A program made the position numbers and the translations under genes. DNA of 64,000 bases, from contig NC_020514.1 in the NCBI RefSeq assembly GCF_000347635.1, forward strand, positions 1,612,001 to 1,676,000. Reading direction: 5' to 3'. Of the stretch, positions 8,588 through 17,358 are shown piece after piece. A model generated the notes under the pieces. It made no database searches. It saw only the letters and a list, made by a program, of their open reading frames with translations, and was not told the origin of the DNA. This DNA is from Paraglaciecola psychrophila 170. GTDB taxonomy: Bacteria > Pseudomonadota > Gammaproteobacteria > Enterobacterales > Alteromonadaceae. The first letter of the stretch is position 1; each line of letters opens with the position of its first letter.

Positions 8588-9373
8588 ATGATAGAAATAA
8601 AACAATTGGCGAAGAAATTCGCCGTGGAAAATCCTAAAAAGCTCAGTGAGCAAGAAAAAAAAGACCCAAGGTTAAAAGGGCGCTTTTTTCATTCGGTCCA
8701 AGATGTATCTTTTACATGTCAAAAAGGTGAAGTGTTAGGATTACTTGGCCCTAATGGTGCGGGGAAAACGACGACCTTACGTATGTTGTCTACTGCACTG
8801 AAACCCGACAGTGGCAGCGTAGAAATAAGTGGGGATAATGTGTTATCCCATCCTGTTGTTGCTCGTAAAAAGATAGGTTTTTTATCAGGCTCTACGGGGT
8901 TGTATGGTCGTTTAACCGGTCGTGAAAACATTCATTATTTTGGTCAACTGCATGGAATGAGTGAAGAATCTATTGGCAAACGTATAAAAGAGTTGGCTGA
9001 CTTGTTAGATATGCATAACTTTTTAGACCGACGTTCAGAAAATTTCTCTACAGGTATGAAACAAAAAACTGCCATTGCACGTGCAGTAGTGCACTCCCCT
9101 GAGCTAGTTATTTTAGATGAACCTACAACGGGCTTAGATATTATGGCCACGCAAACCGTACTTGAATTTATTCGTGGTTTGAAAGAGCAGGGCACCCCCG
9201 TGATTTTCTCTACCCATCATTTGGATGAAGTGGAAGAGCTATGTGACAAGGTCACCGTTATTGATCTAGGCCGTACTATGTTTGATGGTGATATCGCCAG
9301 CTTTAAAGCCCTTGCTGAGGGCTCATTGCACCAGTCCTTTATGGCCGCCATTCAATCAACTACTAGCGAATAG
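8588..9373 (+). CDS. natA: ABC transporter ATP-binding protein, NatA-type
   Basis: The 261-residue ATPase has Walker A GPNGAGKTT (about 54-62), signature FSTGMKQK, Walker B LVILDEPTTGLD and switch His in FSTHHLDE. A charged insertion (about 8-32, KKFAVENPKKLSEQEKK) between the first strand and the body is seen in NatA-like proteins of proteobacteria. With the following permease it forms an ABC-2 exporter; NatAB of Bacillus extrudes sodium. The two genes are 38 bases apart on the same strand and share one terminator. The name is by family resemblance; the true substrate is unproven. Confidence 0.85.
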   Translation: MIEIKQLAKKFAVENPKKLSEQEKKDPRLKGRFFHSVQDVSFTCQKGEVLGLLGPNGAGKTTTLRMLSTALKPDSGSVEISGDNVLSHPVVARKKIGFLSGSTGLYGRLTGRENIHYFGQLHGMSEESIGKRIKELADLLDMHNFLDRRSENFSTGMKQKTAIARAVVHSPELVILDEPTTGLDIMATQTVLEFIRGLKEQGTPVIFSTHHLDEVEELCDKVTVIDLGRTMFDGDIASFKALAEGSLHQSFMAAIQSTTSE

Positions 9374-9411
9374 AGAGCCTTTAGCGGCTTATAAATAAAG
9401 AGATATACAAT

Positions 9412-10605
9412 ATGTGGTTAGTATTTAAAAAAGAGATAAAAGAATTACTTCGCGACCGTAAAACATTATTTTTTATGATTGCACTGCCGTTATTAATCTT
9501 CCCTTTGATTATTGGGATTGTGGGTTTTGTGAGTAAACAAGCCATAGACAAGGCTGAAACCCAAGTACTCAATTATGCATTGATAGGTAGCCAATATGCG
9601 CCGGATATTGTTAAGGAGCTGCAACAACCAGAAAAATTTAAGCTAGTCGAAATTGAGGGAAACGCCGATTACACCTCAATTATTCGCAATGAAACAGTCG
9701 ATTTTGTATTGGAAATACCCGAAAATTATTCTAACGATGTGCTTAAAAATGGTCAGGCTAACGTTAAATTATATTTTAATGATGCGGGGCTAAATCTGGT
9801 CTATAGACGGGTCAATGAAATAGTAAAGAGTCAGTCTGAGTTATTTCAACAAAGCGCGTTTACTAGTCTGGGGTTAGACGCTGCAGAACAAAGTGCACTA
9901 ATAGAACCGCTTGTATTAGAGAAAGTAAATACCGCTGACGATCGTGAAAACTGGGGAGAAAAAATAGGTGGGATGTTGCCCTATTTGTTGTTTCTTATTT
10001 GTTTAACAGGTGCAATGGCTCCGGCTACCGATATTGGCGCCGGTGAAAAAGAGCGTGGCACCCTTGAGACCTTACTGATTTCACCCATAGATCGGAATAA
10101 AATTGTAATGGGTAAGTTTTTGACTATTGCTTTTGCTGGCACCATGACAGCGTTGATTACTGTTTTGAGTATGGTGATTTGGGGCTTGGTTTTAAGCCAA
10201 GGCATGGCAATCAAATTTGTTGCGGATTTTATGGCACAGATTGCGATACTTGATTTTTTACTGATCTTTCTAATGTTAGTTCCTGTGGTGGCTATATTTT
10301 CGGCAGTCTTGTTGAGTATTTCCATTTATGCCAAAAGTTTTAAAGAAGCACAAAGTTACATGGGGCCCATGACCATTTTGGTTGTTGTACCGATTATGCT
10401 GGCTCTTTTACCGGGTGTAGAATTAAAAGGAGGCTGGGCTTGGGTGCCCATTACTAACGTTTCTCTCGCCATGAAAGAATTGGTTAAAGGTACAATGGAT
10501 TATTACCAATTATTTGCCATTTTTGGTTCGACTGTGATCATTGCAGGCGCGCTGTTTGCATTCTGTGTGTATTGGTTTAATCAAGAAAAAGTATTGTTTA
10601 GATAA
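9412..10605 (+). CDS. natB: ABC-2 type permease, NatB-type
   Basis: A 397-residue permease starting MWLVFKKEIKELLRDRKTLFFMIALPLLIFPL, i.e. a cytoplasmic elbow helix followed by the first membrane helix, then a long periplasmic domain (about 45-180). A cluster of five further membrane helices follows from GMLPYLLFLICLTGAM to the C-terminus. GAGEKERGTLETLLISPI is the conserved ABC-2 motif. It is the transmembrane partner of the ATPase just upstream. The context supports export of sodium or another small substrate at the inner membrane. Confidence 0.85.
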   Translation: MWLVFKKEIKELLRDRKTLFFMIALPLLIFPLIIGIVGFVSKQAIDKAETQVLNYALIGSQYAPDIVKELQQPEKFKLVEIEGNADYTSIIRNETVDFVLEIPENYSNDVLKNGQANVKLYFNDAGLNLVYRRVNEIVKSQSELFQQSAFTSLGLDAAEQSALIEPLVLEKVNTADDRENWGEKIGGMLPYLLFLICLTGAMAPATDIGAGEKERGTLETLLISPIDRNKIVMGKFLTIAFAGTMTALITVLSMVIWGLVLSQGMAIKFVADFMAQIAILDFLLIFLMLVPVVAIFSAVLLSISIYAKSFKEAQSYMGPMTILVVVPIMLALLPGVELKGGWAWVPITNVSLAMKELVKGTMDYYQLFAIFGSTVIIAGALFAFCVYWFNQEKVLFR

Positions 10606-10622
10606 TCAGTATGATCGTATGG

Positions 10623-10666
10623 AAAAGTCATGCTTTTATATATTCTCCAAAAAAGCATGACTTTTT
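10623..10666. terminator. Strong bidirectional terminator
   Basis: A perfect 15-bp stem, AAAAGTCATGCTTTT (10623-10637) with its complement at 10651-10665, closes a 13-base loop and carries T/A tracts on both sides. It ends natAB and can also serve the convergent diguanylate cyclase gene. Confidence 0.9.
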
Positions 10667-10745
10667 AGCTTCTGGTGATTGAGTGTTACTTATCCAATAT
10701 TAGGCAAACCATTACCGTTTATTATCTTTGGCTGCAGTTATCTTC

Positions 10746-11660
10746 CTAAGCGGCCCTAATACAGTTTTTACCGGCTTGCTTGGCAATATACAGTGCTTCG
10801 TCAGCTCGTGAAAAAATACCGATTTGAGAATCATCTTCTTGATAATTCGCGCTACCAATGCTGCAAGATATATTATGTTGTTGCAGTAATGATTCGGATT
10901 CAATGGCGCTGCGAATACGTTCTGCGATTAAATTGTTGGTCAGGTTGTCTGCTTCTGGTAACAAACAGCAGAATTCATCACCACCAAATCTAAATGCAAA
11001 ATCTGATTCTCTAAGGCAATGCAAAATAGTATCCGCACAAGTCATCAATACTTTGTCACCTTCTTGATGGCCATGAATATCATTAACTTGTTTAAAGTTA
11101 TCCATATCTAACATCAGCAAACCAAAGGGTTGGTGACGTCTTTGTGATTGGCTGGCCAGTCTGACCATGGTTTCGTCGTAACTGGCTCTATTACCTAAGG
11201 ACGTTAAGAAGTCTTTCATGGCAAACTGCTTAATTTTGTGATGCTCTAAGGCATTTTTAAAGGGATAACAAAAATTAACATGCATTTGTTGCAGTATTTG
11301 CCAATCCCTTAAAGACAAAGATTGAGTAAATGAATAATCCATAACGGCAACTGCATTTCCCACCTGCATGCAGTTAAGTGTTTTTAGGTGTGTATTCTTT
11401 GCCGCTTGGCCAAATGTAACTCTATTATCTTCAAACTGGATTTTTAGTTCAGACAACGGTAGGGTGCTTTCTAATTGCTGAAAATATAATTGACTCATCT
11501 TAGGTAAATCTATTGTTGTTAGCAATTTAAGGATGAATTTATTAAGCTGACCTTGAGTCAATCCTTGTTTCTGACCATGAACAAGGTCTTTAGAAGACTC
11601 TTCAAGGCTGAAATAAGGCTCACCGACATTTGCGTCGTAAAACTGGTTAAGTTGTTCCAA
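10746..11660 (-). CDS. Diguanylate cyclase (GGDEF)
   Basis: The C-terminal half is a full GGDEF domain: DFLTSLGNRASYD, LLMLDMDNFKQVNDIHGHQEGDKVL, FRFGGDEF, and a final DEALYIAKQAGKN. RESD followed by five residues and then GGDEF is the canonical RxxD inhibitory site, so product inhibition by c-di-GMP is expected. The N-terminal ~140 residues are an unrecognised, probably cytoplasmic sensor. No ATG is available near the start. A TTG at 11660 has AGGAG six bases upstream and is chosen; a longer frame to a TTG at 11741 has no ribosome site. It would raise c-di-GMP, which favours sessile growth. Confidence 0.9.
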   Translation of the reverse strand: MEQLNQFYDANVGEPYFSLEESSKDLVHGQKQGLTQGQLNKFILKLLTTIDLPKMSQLYFQQLESTLPLSELKIQFEDNRVTFGQAAKNTHLKTLNCMQVGNAVAVMDYSFTQSLSLRDWQILQQMHVNFCYPFKNALEHHKIKQFAMKDFLTSLGNRASYDETMVRLASQSQRRHQPFGLLMLDMDNFKQVNDIHGHQEGDKVLMTCADTILHCLRESDFAFRFGGDEFCCLLPEADNLTNNLIAERIRSAIESESLLQQHNISCSIGSANYQEDDSQIGIFSRADEALYIAKQAGKNCIRAA

Positions 11661-11768
11661 CGGTTTCTCCTGCCAAAAATATGGCAACTTCCATACAAAA
11701 ATGAATTTTAGTAAATTCGATGCAAGTATTGTGCCTAGCAATCAAACAAGAAAGGTAAACACAAGGTT

Positions 11769-13742
11769 ATGCATGAAAATTTAGGCAGTATTGTTATTTT
11801 AATGGCCGTGGCAGTGGTAACTGTTTGGTTATTTAAACGTATTAATTTACCTCCAATTCTCGCCTATCTTTTTTGCGGCATTTTAGCTGGTCCCGATTTA
11901 CTTGCATTATTTGAACACCCAGAAGATATGGAAACTTTTGCCGAACTAGGTATTGTATTTTTGTTGTTTTCATTGGGGTTAGAATTTTCACTTCCTAAAA
12001 TGTTAGCAATGCGTCACTTGGTATTTGGCGTGGGTTTAGCTCAGATGCTGTTGACTACATTAGTGTTTATGGGCATCGCCATGTTACTGGGTTTTGATGT
12101 CAAAGCATCCTTTGTGATAGGTGGGATTATCGCCCTGTCTTCAACTGCAATTGTGATTAAACAAACCAGTGATTTAGGTATTTTGAATACTCCGCGAGCA
12201 CAAATTGCAGTGAGCATTTTATTGCTGCAAGATATTGCTGTGGTGCCTTTACTAATATTAGTACCTTTGTTAGCAGCTGACTCCGAACAAAGTTTAGGTG
12301 CTGCTATTTCAATGGCGTTTTTCAAGGGCTTATTTGTAGTAGGTATTTTATTATCTGTCGGTAAATGGGTATTACCTAAGGTCTTTAGTGAAGTCGCCCG
12401 CACCCGCACTGATGAACTCTTTGTGTTGACCACTATTTTGGTGGCTTTAATGGCCGCAGGCTTAGCTTTTTCATTTGGTTTATCAATGGCGTTGGGTGCA
12501 TTTTTAGCGGGTATGATGCTAGGTGAAAGCCAGTATAAATATCAATTAGAAGCCGATATACGACCTTTTAGAGACATTCTAATGGGGTTGTTTTTTATTA
12601 CTATTGGTATGCGCTTAGAGCTACACAATTTACCTCACCAGATCCACTGGGCACTATTAGGCTTGATGGTTATTGTGCTGTTAAAAGTAGTGCTTATACG
12701 GCTATCTGCAAAGATTTTTAAATTGGGCAAACAAGATGCTTGGGCAGCCGGACTGAAACTGTGTCAAATGGGCGAGTTTAGTTTTGTGTTAGCAGCACTG
12801 GCGGTAGATCATGCTATTTTAAACTCAGAACAAGGTTCGTTACTGTTAACTATTGGTGTGATGAGTATGGCTATCACGCCTTGGTTAGTCGATAAAAGTC
12901 CACAAATTGCTAAAGCGATTAGTCCTGAAGCAACGCCTGATGTAAAAGGATTAGAACAACTTTCAATACAGGATCAACAATTGACTGATCATGTACTCAT
13001 TTTTGGTTTTGGTCGAGTGGGTCAATCGGTAAGCCGTTTATTAAAAATTGAAGCTATTCCCTACATGGTAGTTGATGCGGATCCTTTCCGCGTTCAAGAA
13101 AGTCAAAGTGCAGGCGAGCCAGTTTATTTTGGTGACGTGAAACAAAAAGATATATTACATTCGGTCGGAATTGAAAGAGCCAAGCTGGTGCTGATTACCT
13201 TTGACCAGCATGAAAAAGCCATGAATGTGATTCATTTAGTTAAAAGCTTGTACCCAGACTTACCTGTAGTGGTAAGAACTAGAAAAGATAATCGCATGGA
13301 AGAATTGCTTGAGGCAGGTGCATCTCAAGTGGTACCGGAAATTCTCGAAGGTAGTTTGATGTTAGTGACTCAAGTTTTGCAGTTGTCTGGTGTGCCAATG
13401 TCTCGAATACTTAAGCGAGTGCGCAAAGAGCGCAAAGGACACTATGCCAATATGCACGGGTTTTTCCCCGGGGAAACCACCGAACTCGATTACTCTAAAC
13501 AAAACAAATTAGAATTTATGCATGCGGTTATTCTTACAGAAAATGCCTACGCCGTTGGTAAATCATTACTCCAGCTCAACTTGCAACAATGGCGAGTTAA
13601 TGTCAAAGGCCTGAGAAGGGATAATCATGAATTAGCAGAGCCAGACGAGAACATGATTTTATTAGTGGGTGATGTAATAGTGATCGCAGCAAAGCCTCGT
13701 AAAGTTGAGCGAGCCGAACGTTTTTTATTAGAGGGAAATTAA
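11769..13742 (+). CDS. Monovalent cation:proton antiporter, KefB/KefC-like (CPA2)
   Basis: The 657-residue protein has about a dozen membrane helices in residues 1-380 (Na_H_exchanger fold, with GLEFSLPKM and GGIIALSSTAIVIKQTSDLG). A Rossmann RCK/TrkA-N domain begins around 410 (DHVLIFGFGRVGQSVSRLL) and a TrkA-C-like domain ends the protein. Members exchange potassium or sodium for protons and are gated by ligands on the cytoplasmic RCK domain. No KefF/KefG-type ancillary flavoprotein is adjacent. The next gene begins 2 bases after its stop, implying co-transcription with a carboxyltransferase, an unexpected partner. Confidence 0.9.
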   Translation: MHENLGSIVILMAVAVVTVWLFKRINLPPILAYLFCGILAGPDLLALFEHPEDMETFAELGIVFLLFSLGLEFSLPKMLAMRHLVFGVGLAQMLLTTLVFMGIAMLLGFDVKASFVIGGIIALSSTAIVIKQTSDLGILNTPRAQIAVSILLLQDIAVVPLLILVPLLAADSEQSLGAAISMAFFKGLFVVGILLSVGKWVLPKVFSEVARTRTDELFVLTTILVALMAAGLAFSFGLSMALGAFLAGMMLGESQYKYQLEADIRPFRDILMGLFFITIGMRLELHNLPHQIHWALLGLMVIVLLKVVLIRLSAKIFKLGKQDAWAAGLKLCQMGEFSFVLAALAVDHAILNSEQGSLLLTIGVMSMAITPWLVDKSPQIAKAISPEATPDVKGLEQLSIQDQQLTDHVLIFGFGRVGQSVSRLLKIEAIPYMVVDADPFRVQESQSAGEPVYFGDVKQKDILHSVGIERAKLVLITFDQHEKAMNVIHLVKSLYPDLPVVVRTRKDNRMEELLEAGASQVVPEILEGSLMLVTQVLQLSGVPMSRILKRVRKERKGHYANMHGFFPGETTELDYSKQNKLEFMHAVILTENAYAVGKSLLQLNLQQWRVNVKGLRRDNHELAEPDENMILLVGDVIVIAAKPRKVERAERFLLEGN

Positions 13743-13743
13743 A

Positions 13744-15537
13744 ATGACATCTACACACACGTATTGTGCGCCAAATATAGGAGCCGTTGTGGCTGTCTTA
13801 GTCAGTCCAAACGAGCAAGTCGATACAAACCAACCATTGGTTATTATTGAAGCAATGAAAATGCAAACGACTTTATGTGCAGAGGTTTCGGGAAAAGTGG
13901 GTCAAGTTTATGTCAGCCTCGATGATGAATGTTTTGTCGGTATGCCGTTGGTGGATATACATGCCGACGGTGTTAGCGAAACTAAGCCCAAAAAAGTGCC
14001 AGTCACTCAAAATACCAATCAAACATTACTACATGAACTGAGAGTCAGAGCAGCGCTCACACTTGATGAGCAAAGAGTTGAGCAACATCAAAAACGCCAG
14101 CTAAAAGGTTATTTAAGCGCCAGAGAAAACTTACAAAACCTATGTTCTGAAGACAGTTTTATGGAATACGGACAAATGGCGGTTGCGGCACAGCGTTTGC
14201 GCCGTGATTACGACGAATTAAAAACTGCTACCGCCGCTGATGGCGTCATCACAGGTGTAGGGCAAATTAATCAAGGTTTGGTCGCTGAGCAGAATACGCA
14301 AACTGCCATAGTGATTAATGATTACAGTGTATTAGCGGGTACACAAGGTTACTTCCATCACTTAAAATTAGATCGCATTTTAGCCATCGCGGCAGCTAAA
14401 AAATTCCCAGTGGTCATGTTCACCGAAGGTGGCGGAGGTCGACCTGGGGATACAGATATTACAACCGTAAATTCAGGCCTACAATGTCAATCCTTTGCTA
14501 CGTGGGCGAGTTTACAAGGGAAAGTGCCACGTATATCAGTGGCGAATGGTTACTGTTTTGCAGGAAACGCTGCTTTATTTGGGGCTGCCGATATCACCAT
14601 TGCTACCCAATCCTCATGGATTGGTATGGCAGGCCCAGCGATGATAGAGGGCGGTGGTTTGGGTGTGGTTAAGCCAACTGATATTGGCCCTAGCGATAAG
14701 CAGGTCAAGAATGGTGTGATCGATATTTTGGTCGAAAACGAGCAGCAAGCAGCCGAAATGGCAAAAAAATGTTTGTTGTATTTTCAAGGACCATTAGTGG
14801 ATGAGCAACAAATTACATTTGCGGACCAAGAAACCCTTAACCAGGTTTTACCCGAAGACCGGCGTTTTGTGTATGACGTAAAAGAGATCATTCATACTCT
14901 CGCAGATACCGATTCTTTTACTGAAATTAAGGCGCTATTTGGCGCCTCAATTATTACTGGTTTTATCCATTTACAAGGTCATCCAGTGGGTGTGTTAGCC
15001 AGCAATTGCAAAGTATTAGGCGGTGCCATTGATGTAGAAGCTGGCGAAAAATCGAGTCAATTTATGCAACTTTGTCAGCAGTTTTCTATTCCGGTAGTTG
15101 TATTGTGCGATACGCCTGGATTTATGGTGGGGCCAGAACATGAAGACAGAGGGGCCGTGCGCAGGTTGTCGCAACTGTTCGTTGCAGGCAGTCAACTTAC
15201 CGTGCCATTAGTAGCTGTGGTATTAAGAAAATGTTACGGCTTAGGTGCGCAGGCTTTGTTGGGCGGAAATACCAGTCAACCGAGTTATACTATTGCTTGG
15301 CCTACAGGCGAATTTGGTGCAATGGGGCTTGAAGGAGCGGTTAAGCTTGGATTTAAAAAAGAACTCGCAGCCGAGCAGGACCTGACAGCGAGAAAAGCAC
15401 TTTATGAGCAACTTTTAGCTGCACAATATCAAAAAGGCCAAGCCCAAGAAGTGGCCAGTGTGCTGGAAATCGATGCTGTCATTGAACCAGCTAATACTAG
15501 GCAAACCTTGCTGTTAGCTTTAAACATTGTCCAATAA
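13744..15537 (+). CDS. Biotinyl-domain / carboxyltransferase fusion protein
   Basis: A 597-residue protein in two parts. Residues 1-75 form a biotin/lipoyl carrier domain with EAMKMQ (modifiable Lys39). After a linker, residues about 95-597 form an acyl-CoA carboxylase carboxyltransferase (PccB/AccD-like crotonase fold), with FTEGGGGRPGD, GNAALFGAADITIA, GGGLGVVKPTDIGPS and LCDTPGFMVGPEHEDRGAVRR. Carboxyltransferases move CO2 from carboxybiotin to an acyl-CoA. Normally the carrier belongs to the biotin-carboxylase subunit or is free-standing. Here it is joined to the transferase, and no biotin carboxylase is in the window. It is probably co-transcribed with the upstream antiporter. The acyl substrate cannot be inferred. 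Confidence 0.85.
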   Translation: MTSTHTYCAPNIGAVVAVLVSPNEQVDTNQPLVIIEAMKMQTTLCAEVSGKVGQVYVSLDDECFVGMPLVDIHADGVSETKPKKVPVTQNTNQTLLHELRVRAALTLDEQRVEQHQKRQLKGYLSARENLQNLCSEDSFMEYGQMAVAAQRLRRDYDELKTATAADGVITGVGQINQGLVAEQNTQTAIVINDYSVLAGTQGYFHHLKLDRILAIAAAKKFPVVMFTEGGGGRPGDTDITTVNSGLQCQSFATWASLQGKVPRISVANGYCFAGNAALFGAADITIATQSSWIGMAGPAMIEGGGLGVVKPTDIGPSDKQVKNGVIDILVENEQQAAEMAKKCLLYFQGPLVDEQQITFADQETLNQVLPEDRRFVYDVKEIIHTLADTDSFTEIKALFGASIITGFIHLQGHPVGVLASNCKVLGGAIDVEAGEKSSQFMQLCQQFSIPVVVLCDTPGFMVGPEHEDRGAVRRLSQLFVAGSQLTVPLVAVVLRKCYGLGAQALLGGNTSQPSYTIAWPTGEFGAMGLEGAVKLGFKKELAAEQDLTARKALYEQLLAAQYQKGQAQEVASVLEIDAVIEPANTRQTLLLALNIVQ

Positions 15538-15571
15538 TGAAAGCGAATAGTAGATAACTTTAAAAAGTTAG

Positions 15572-15599
15572 TTGCACAATTAATAATCAACATTATACT
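15572..15599 (+). promoter_or_regulatory. Candidate sigma-70 promoter
   Basis: TTGCAC (15572-15577) and TATACT (15594-15599) are separated by 16 bases, close to consensus. They lie about 30 bases before the small gene at 15632, which also has a good GGAGG ribosome site. Confidence 0.6.
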
Positions 15600-15631
15600 G
15601 TATGTATAACCAGTTGTTTATTGGAGGCAAC

Positions 15632-15898
15632 ATGAGCAGTTATTCAAATATAAACTTAGGTGTAAATGTCGGTGCATATAACGGTGTAAATGGCGCTGCA
15701 AAGAGAAGTGTAACCAACGTCTACAACAATTCTCTGCACGCTGAGCATTACACTACAATGGACTTGTGCAGTCAGGCACAAATGTCTGACAGTGCAGACA
15801 ATATTCTCAATCGAATGGACAAACTCAGAGCCTTTGCAAGAGAGCAGCAAGCTAAACGCGTTCAGTCTCAGCGGCAACAAATCAGTTTTTGTTTTTAA
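15632..15898 (+). CDS. Small protein of unknown function
   Basis: I do not recognise this 88-residue protein. The start ATG at 15632 is set by TTGGAGG eight bases before it; a longer frame to an ATG at 15602 would overlap that ribosome site. The N-terminus (SSYSNINLGVNVGAYNGVNGAAKRSVTNVYNN) is rich in Asn, Gly and Ser. The C-terminus (residues 55-88) is a charged, probably helical segment rich in Arg, Lys and Gln ending in ISFCF. There is no signal peptide or membrane helix. The good promoter and ribosome site argue that it is a real gene. Confidence 0.6.
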   Translation: MSSYSNINLGVNVGAYNGVNGAAKRSVTNVYNNSLHAEHYTTMDLCSQAQMSDSADNILNRMDKLRAFAREQQAKRVQSQRQQISFCF

Positions 15899-16088
15899 GT
15901 CTGACAACGTTATGCAAGCTTAAGCTATGAGTCATGTCTTGATAAACTTGGGTCTTCTACCCAAATGTACCTAAATAAATATGCTCATTGATATTTATCT
16001 ACCAATAAAATGACGCAATCGTTTTAAAAAGCTTTAAACTAATAACATCTTTACGGTTGGATAAACCAACCTCGTTTTTAGGAATATT

Positions 16089-16580
16089 ATGATCAACAAC
16101 GATGTCATGCGCCGTGTTCGCTATATCTTCGATTTTAACGACGCAAAAATGGTCGAGATTTTTGCCCAAGCCGATTATCCCGCCACAGTCGCACAGCTTC
16201 ACACTTGGCTACGCAAAGACGACGATCCTGCTTTTATTGAACTAACCGATCTTCAATTTTCACTGTTCTTAAACGGTTTGATCAACATGAATCGTGGAAA
16301 GCGTGAAGGCGTCGAAGCCCCAGTTGAGCGCAAACTTACCAACAACATCATTTTTATGAAGTTGAAGATAGCGCTAAATATGCAAGCTGAAGCGGTATTA
16401 GAAGCTATGGATTTAAGTGGCTTTAAAATCAGCAAACATGAATTGAGTGCTTTCTTCAGAAAACCAGAAAATCGCCAGTATCGTGCTTGTAATGATCAGA
16501 TTATGCGCAACTTCCTAAAGGGATTGCAGATTAAAGTGCGCGGGGAAGGGGATAGCGAAGATGAAGACAAGGCTGTTTAA
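16089..16580 (+). CDS. DUF1456 (YehS-like) protein
   Basis: A 163-residue protein with two repeats of the DUF1456 module. The first starts MINNDVMRRVRYIFDFNDAKMVEIFAQA and the second NNIIFMKLKIALNMQAEAVLEAMDLSGFKISKHELSAFFRKPENRQYRACNDQIMRNFLKGL. Both repeats show the xDxxLRxLRxALxLxDxxMxxIF pattern and a helix-turn-helix-like character. The family includes E. coli YehS and has no settled function. A short acidic tail (GDSEDEDKAV) follows. It stands alone, with a GGAAT upstream of the ATG. Confidence 0.92.
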   Translation: MINNDVMRRVRYIFDFNDAKMVEIFAQADYPATVAQLHTWLRKDDDPAFIELTDLQFSLFLNGLINMNRGKREGVEAPVERKLTNNIIFMKLKIALNMQAEAVLEAMDLSGFKISKHELSAFFRKPENRQYRACNDQIMRNFLKGLQIKVRGEGDSEDEDKAV

Positions 16581-16659
16581 CCCCCTCTAAATAAGCGTTT
16601 AGGCAGCGCCAATGTCACCTTGACGTTTAATCGCATTTAGTTGCGACGGTCGAATTTTT

Positions 16660-16751
16660 CCTTTGATACATACTTATCCAAGAAACTAAAGAATTATGTA
16701 TCAAAGGCAACTATCTATCAAAGGCAACTATCTATCAAAGGCAACTATTTA
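16660..16751. repeat. 13-bp inverted repeat plus three 17-bp tandem repeats
   Basis: CCTTTGATACATA (16660-16672) is repeated in reverse complement at 16695-16707. From 16701 the unit TCAAAGGCAACTATCTA occurs three times head to tail (16701-16717, 16718-16734, 16735-16751, the last with one change). The tandem array thus begins inside the right arm of the inverted repeat, as though it grew from it by slippage. The rest of 16581-17040 shows no gene. Confidence 0.85.
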
Positions 16752-17040
16752 TAATTTACTTATTCTAATTACCCAATACATCATTTTTCAACTACTAATC
16801 CTAGGTTGATATTGAGCGAGGTGATTGCCTATACACGTTTTTCTAATATCCAATTTTCTTATATATCTGTTACTCCGAACATAATTTAGAAATAAAATGT
16901 CGAGTATTTATTGACCGACATGGCTGGTATTTGACCCTTTTGACATGATTTTTTAAAAATATGTTGACTGTGATCGCCTATCTTGATCTATTACTCTCTT
17001 TTGCAAGTGAATTCTCATGTCATCAGTTTTTTATAGCTAT

Positions 17041-17337
17041 TAAAGGTTAAACCACCTTGGCTTAGTTAATGGTTTTTGTCAGGAAATTGACGTAGTCGCT
17101 ATTATTGATAAAGTGCTCGGCACTTCTGAACGTAGATAATTGAGCTATGGTCAGATTTTTATTGCTATGCTCTTGAATGGTCTGGGGTTTACCGAACGAA
17201 CATTGCAGATGTGTAGCGATTTTTTGATGATAAACCGCTCTCCCGTCCGATTGGCGAAGGGATTAATGCATCACATTTACCAAGCCACCCATAACAATTT
17301 GACTAACTACCAAGACGAACTACGCTTTAATTAGGAA
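17041..17337 (+). pseudogene. IS1634-type transposase remnant (DUF4277 N-terminal domain)
   Basis: The conceptual peptide reads NHLGLVNGFCQEIDVVAIIDKVLGTSERR, then a TAA stop, then LSYGQIFIAMLLNGLGFTERTLQMCSDFLMINRSPVRLAKGLM. This is the DUF4277 domain that opens IS1634-family transposases (pattern: HGQxxxAMxLNGLGFxxRPL). The catalytic DDE part is absent and the frame ends at 17334. One in-frame stop and a missing start codon show that it is dead. It adjoins a second broken transposase. Confidence 0.85.
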
Positions 17338-17358
17338 TTAAATCAAAGGATTGATGTC

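Noticed and set aside
16701..16751. Three tandem 17-bp units as a possible CRISPR
   Set aside because: Units are directly adjacent with no spacers and no cas genes are present.
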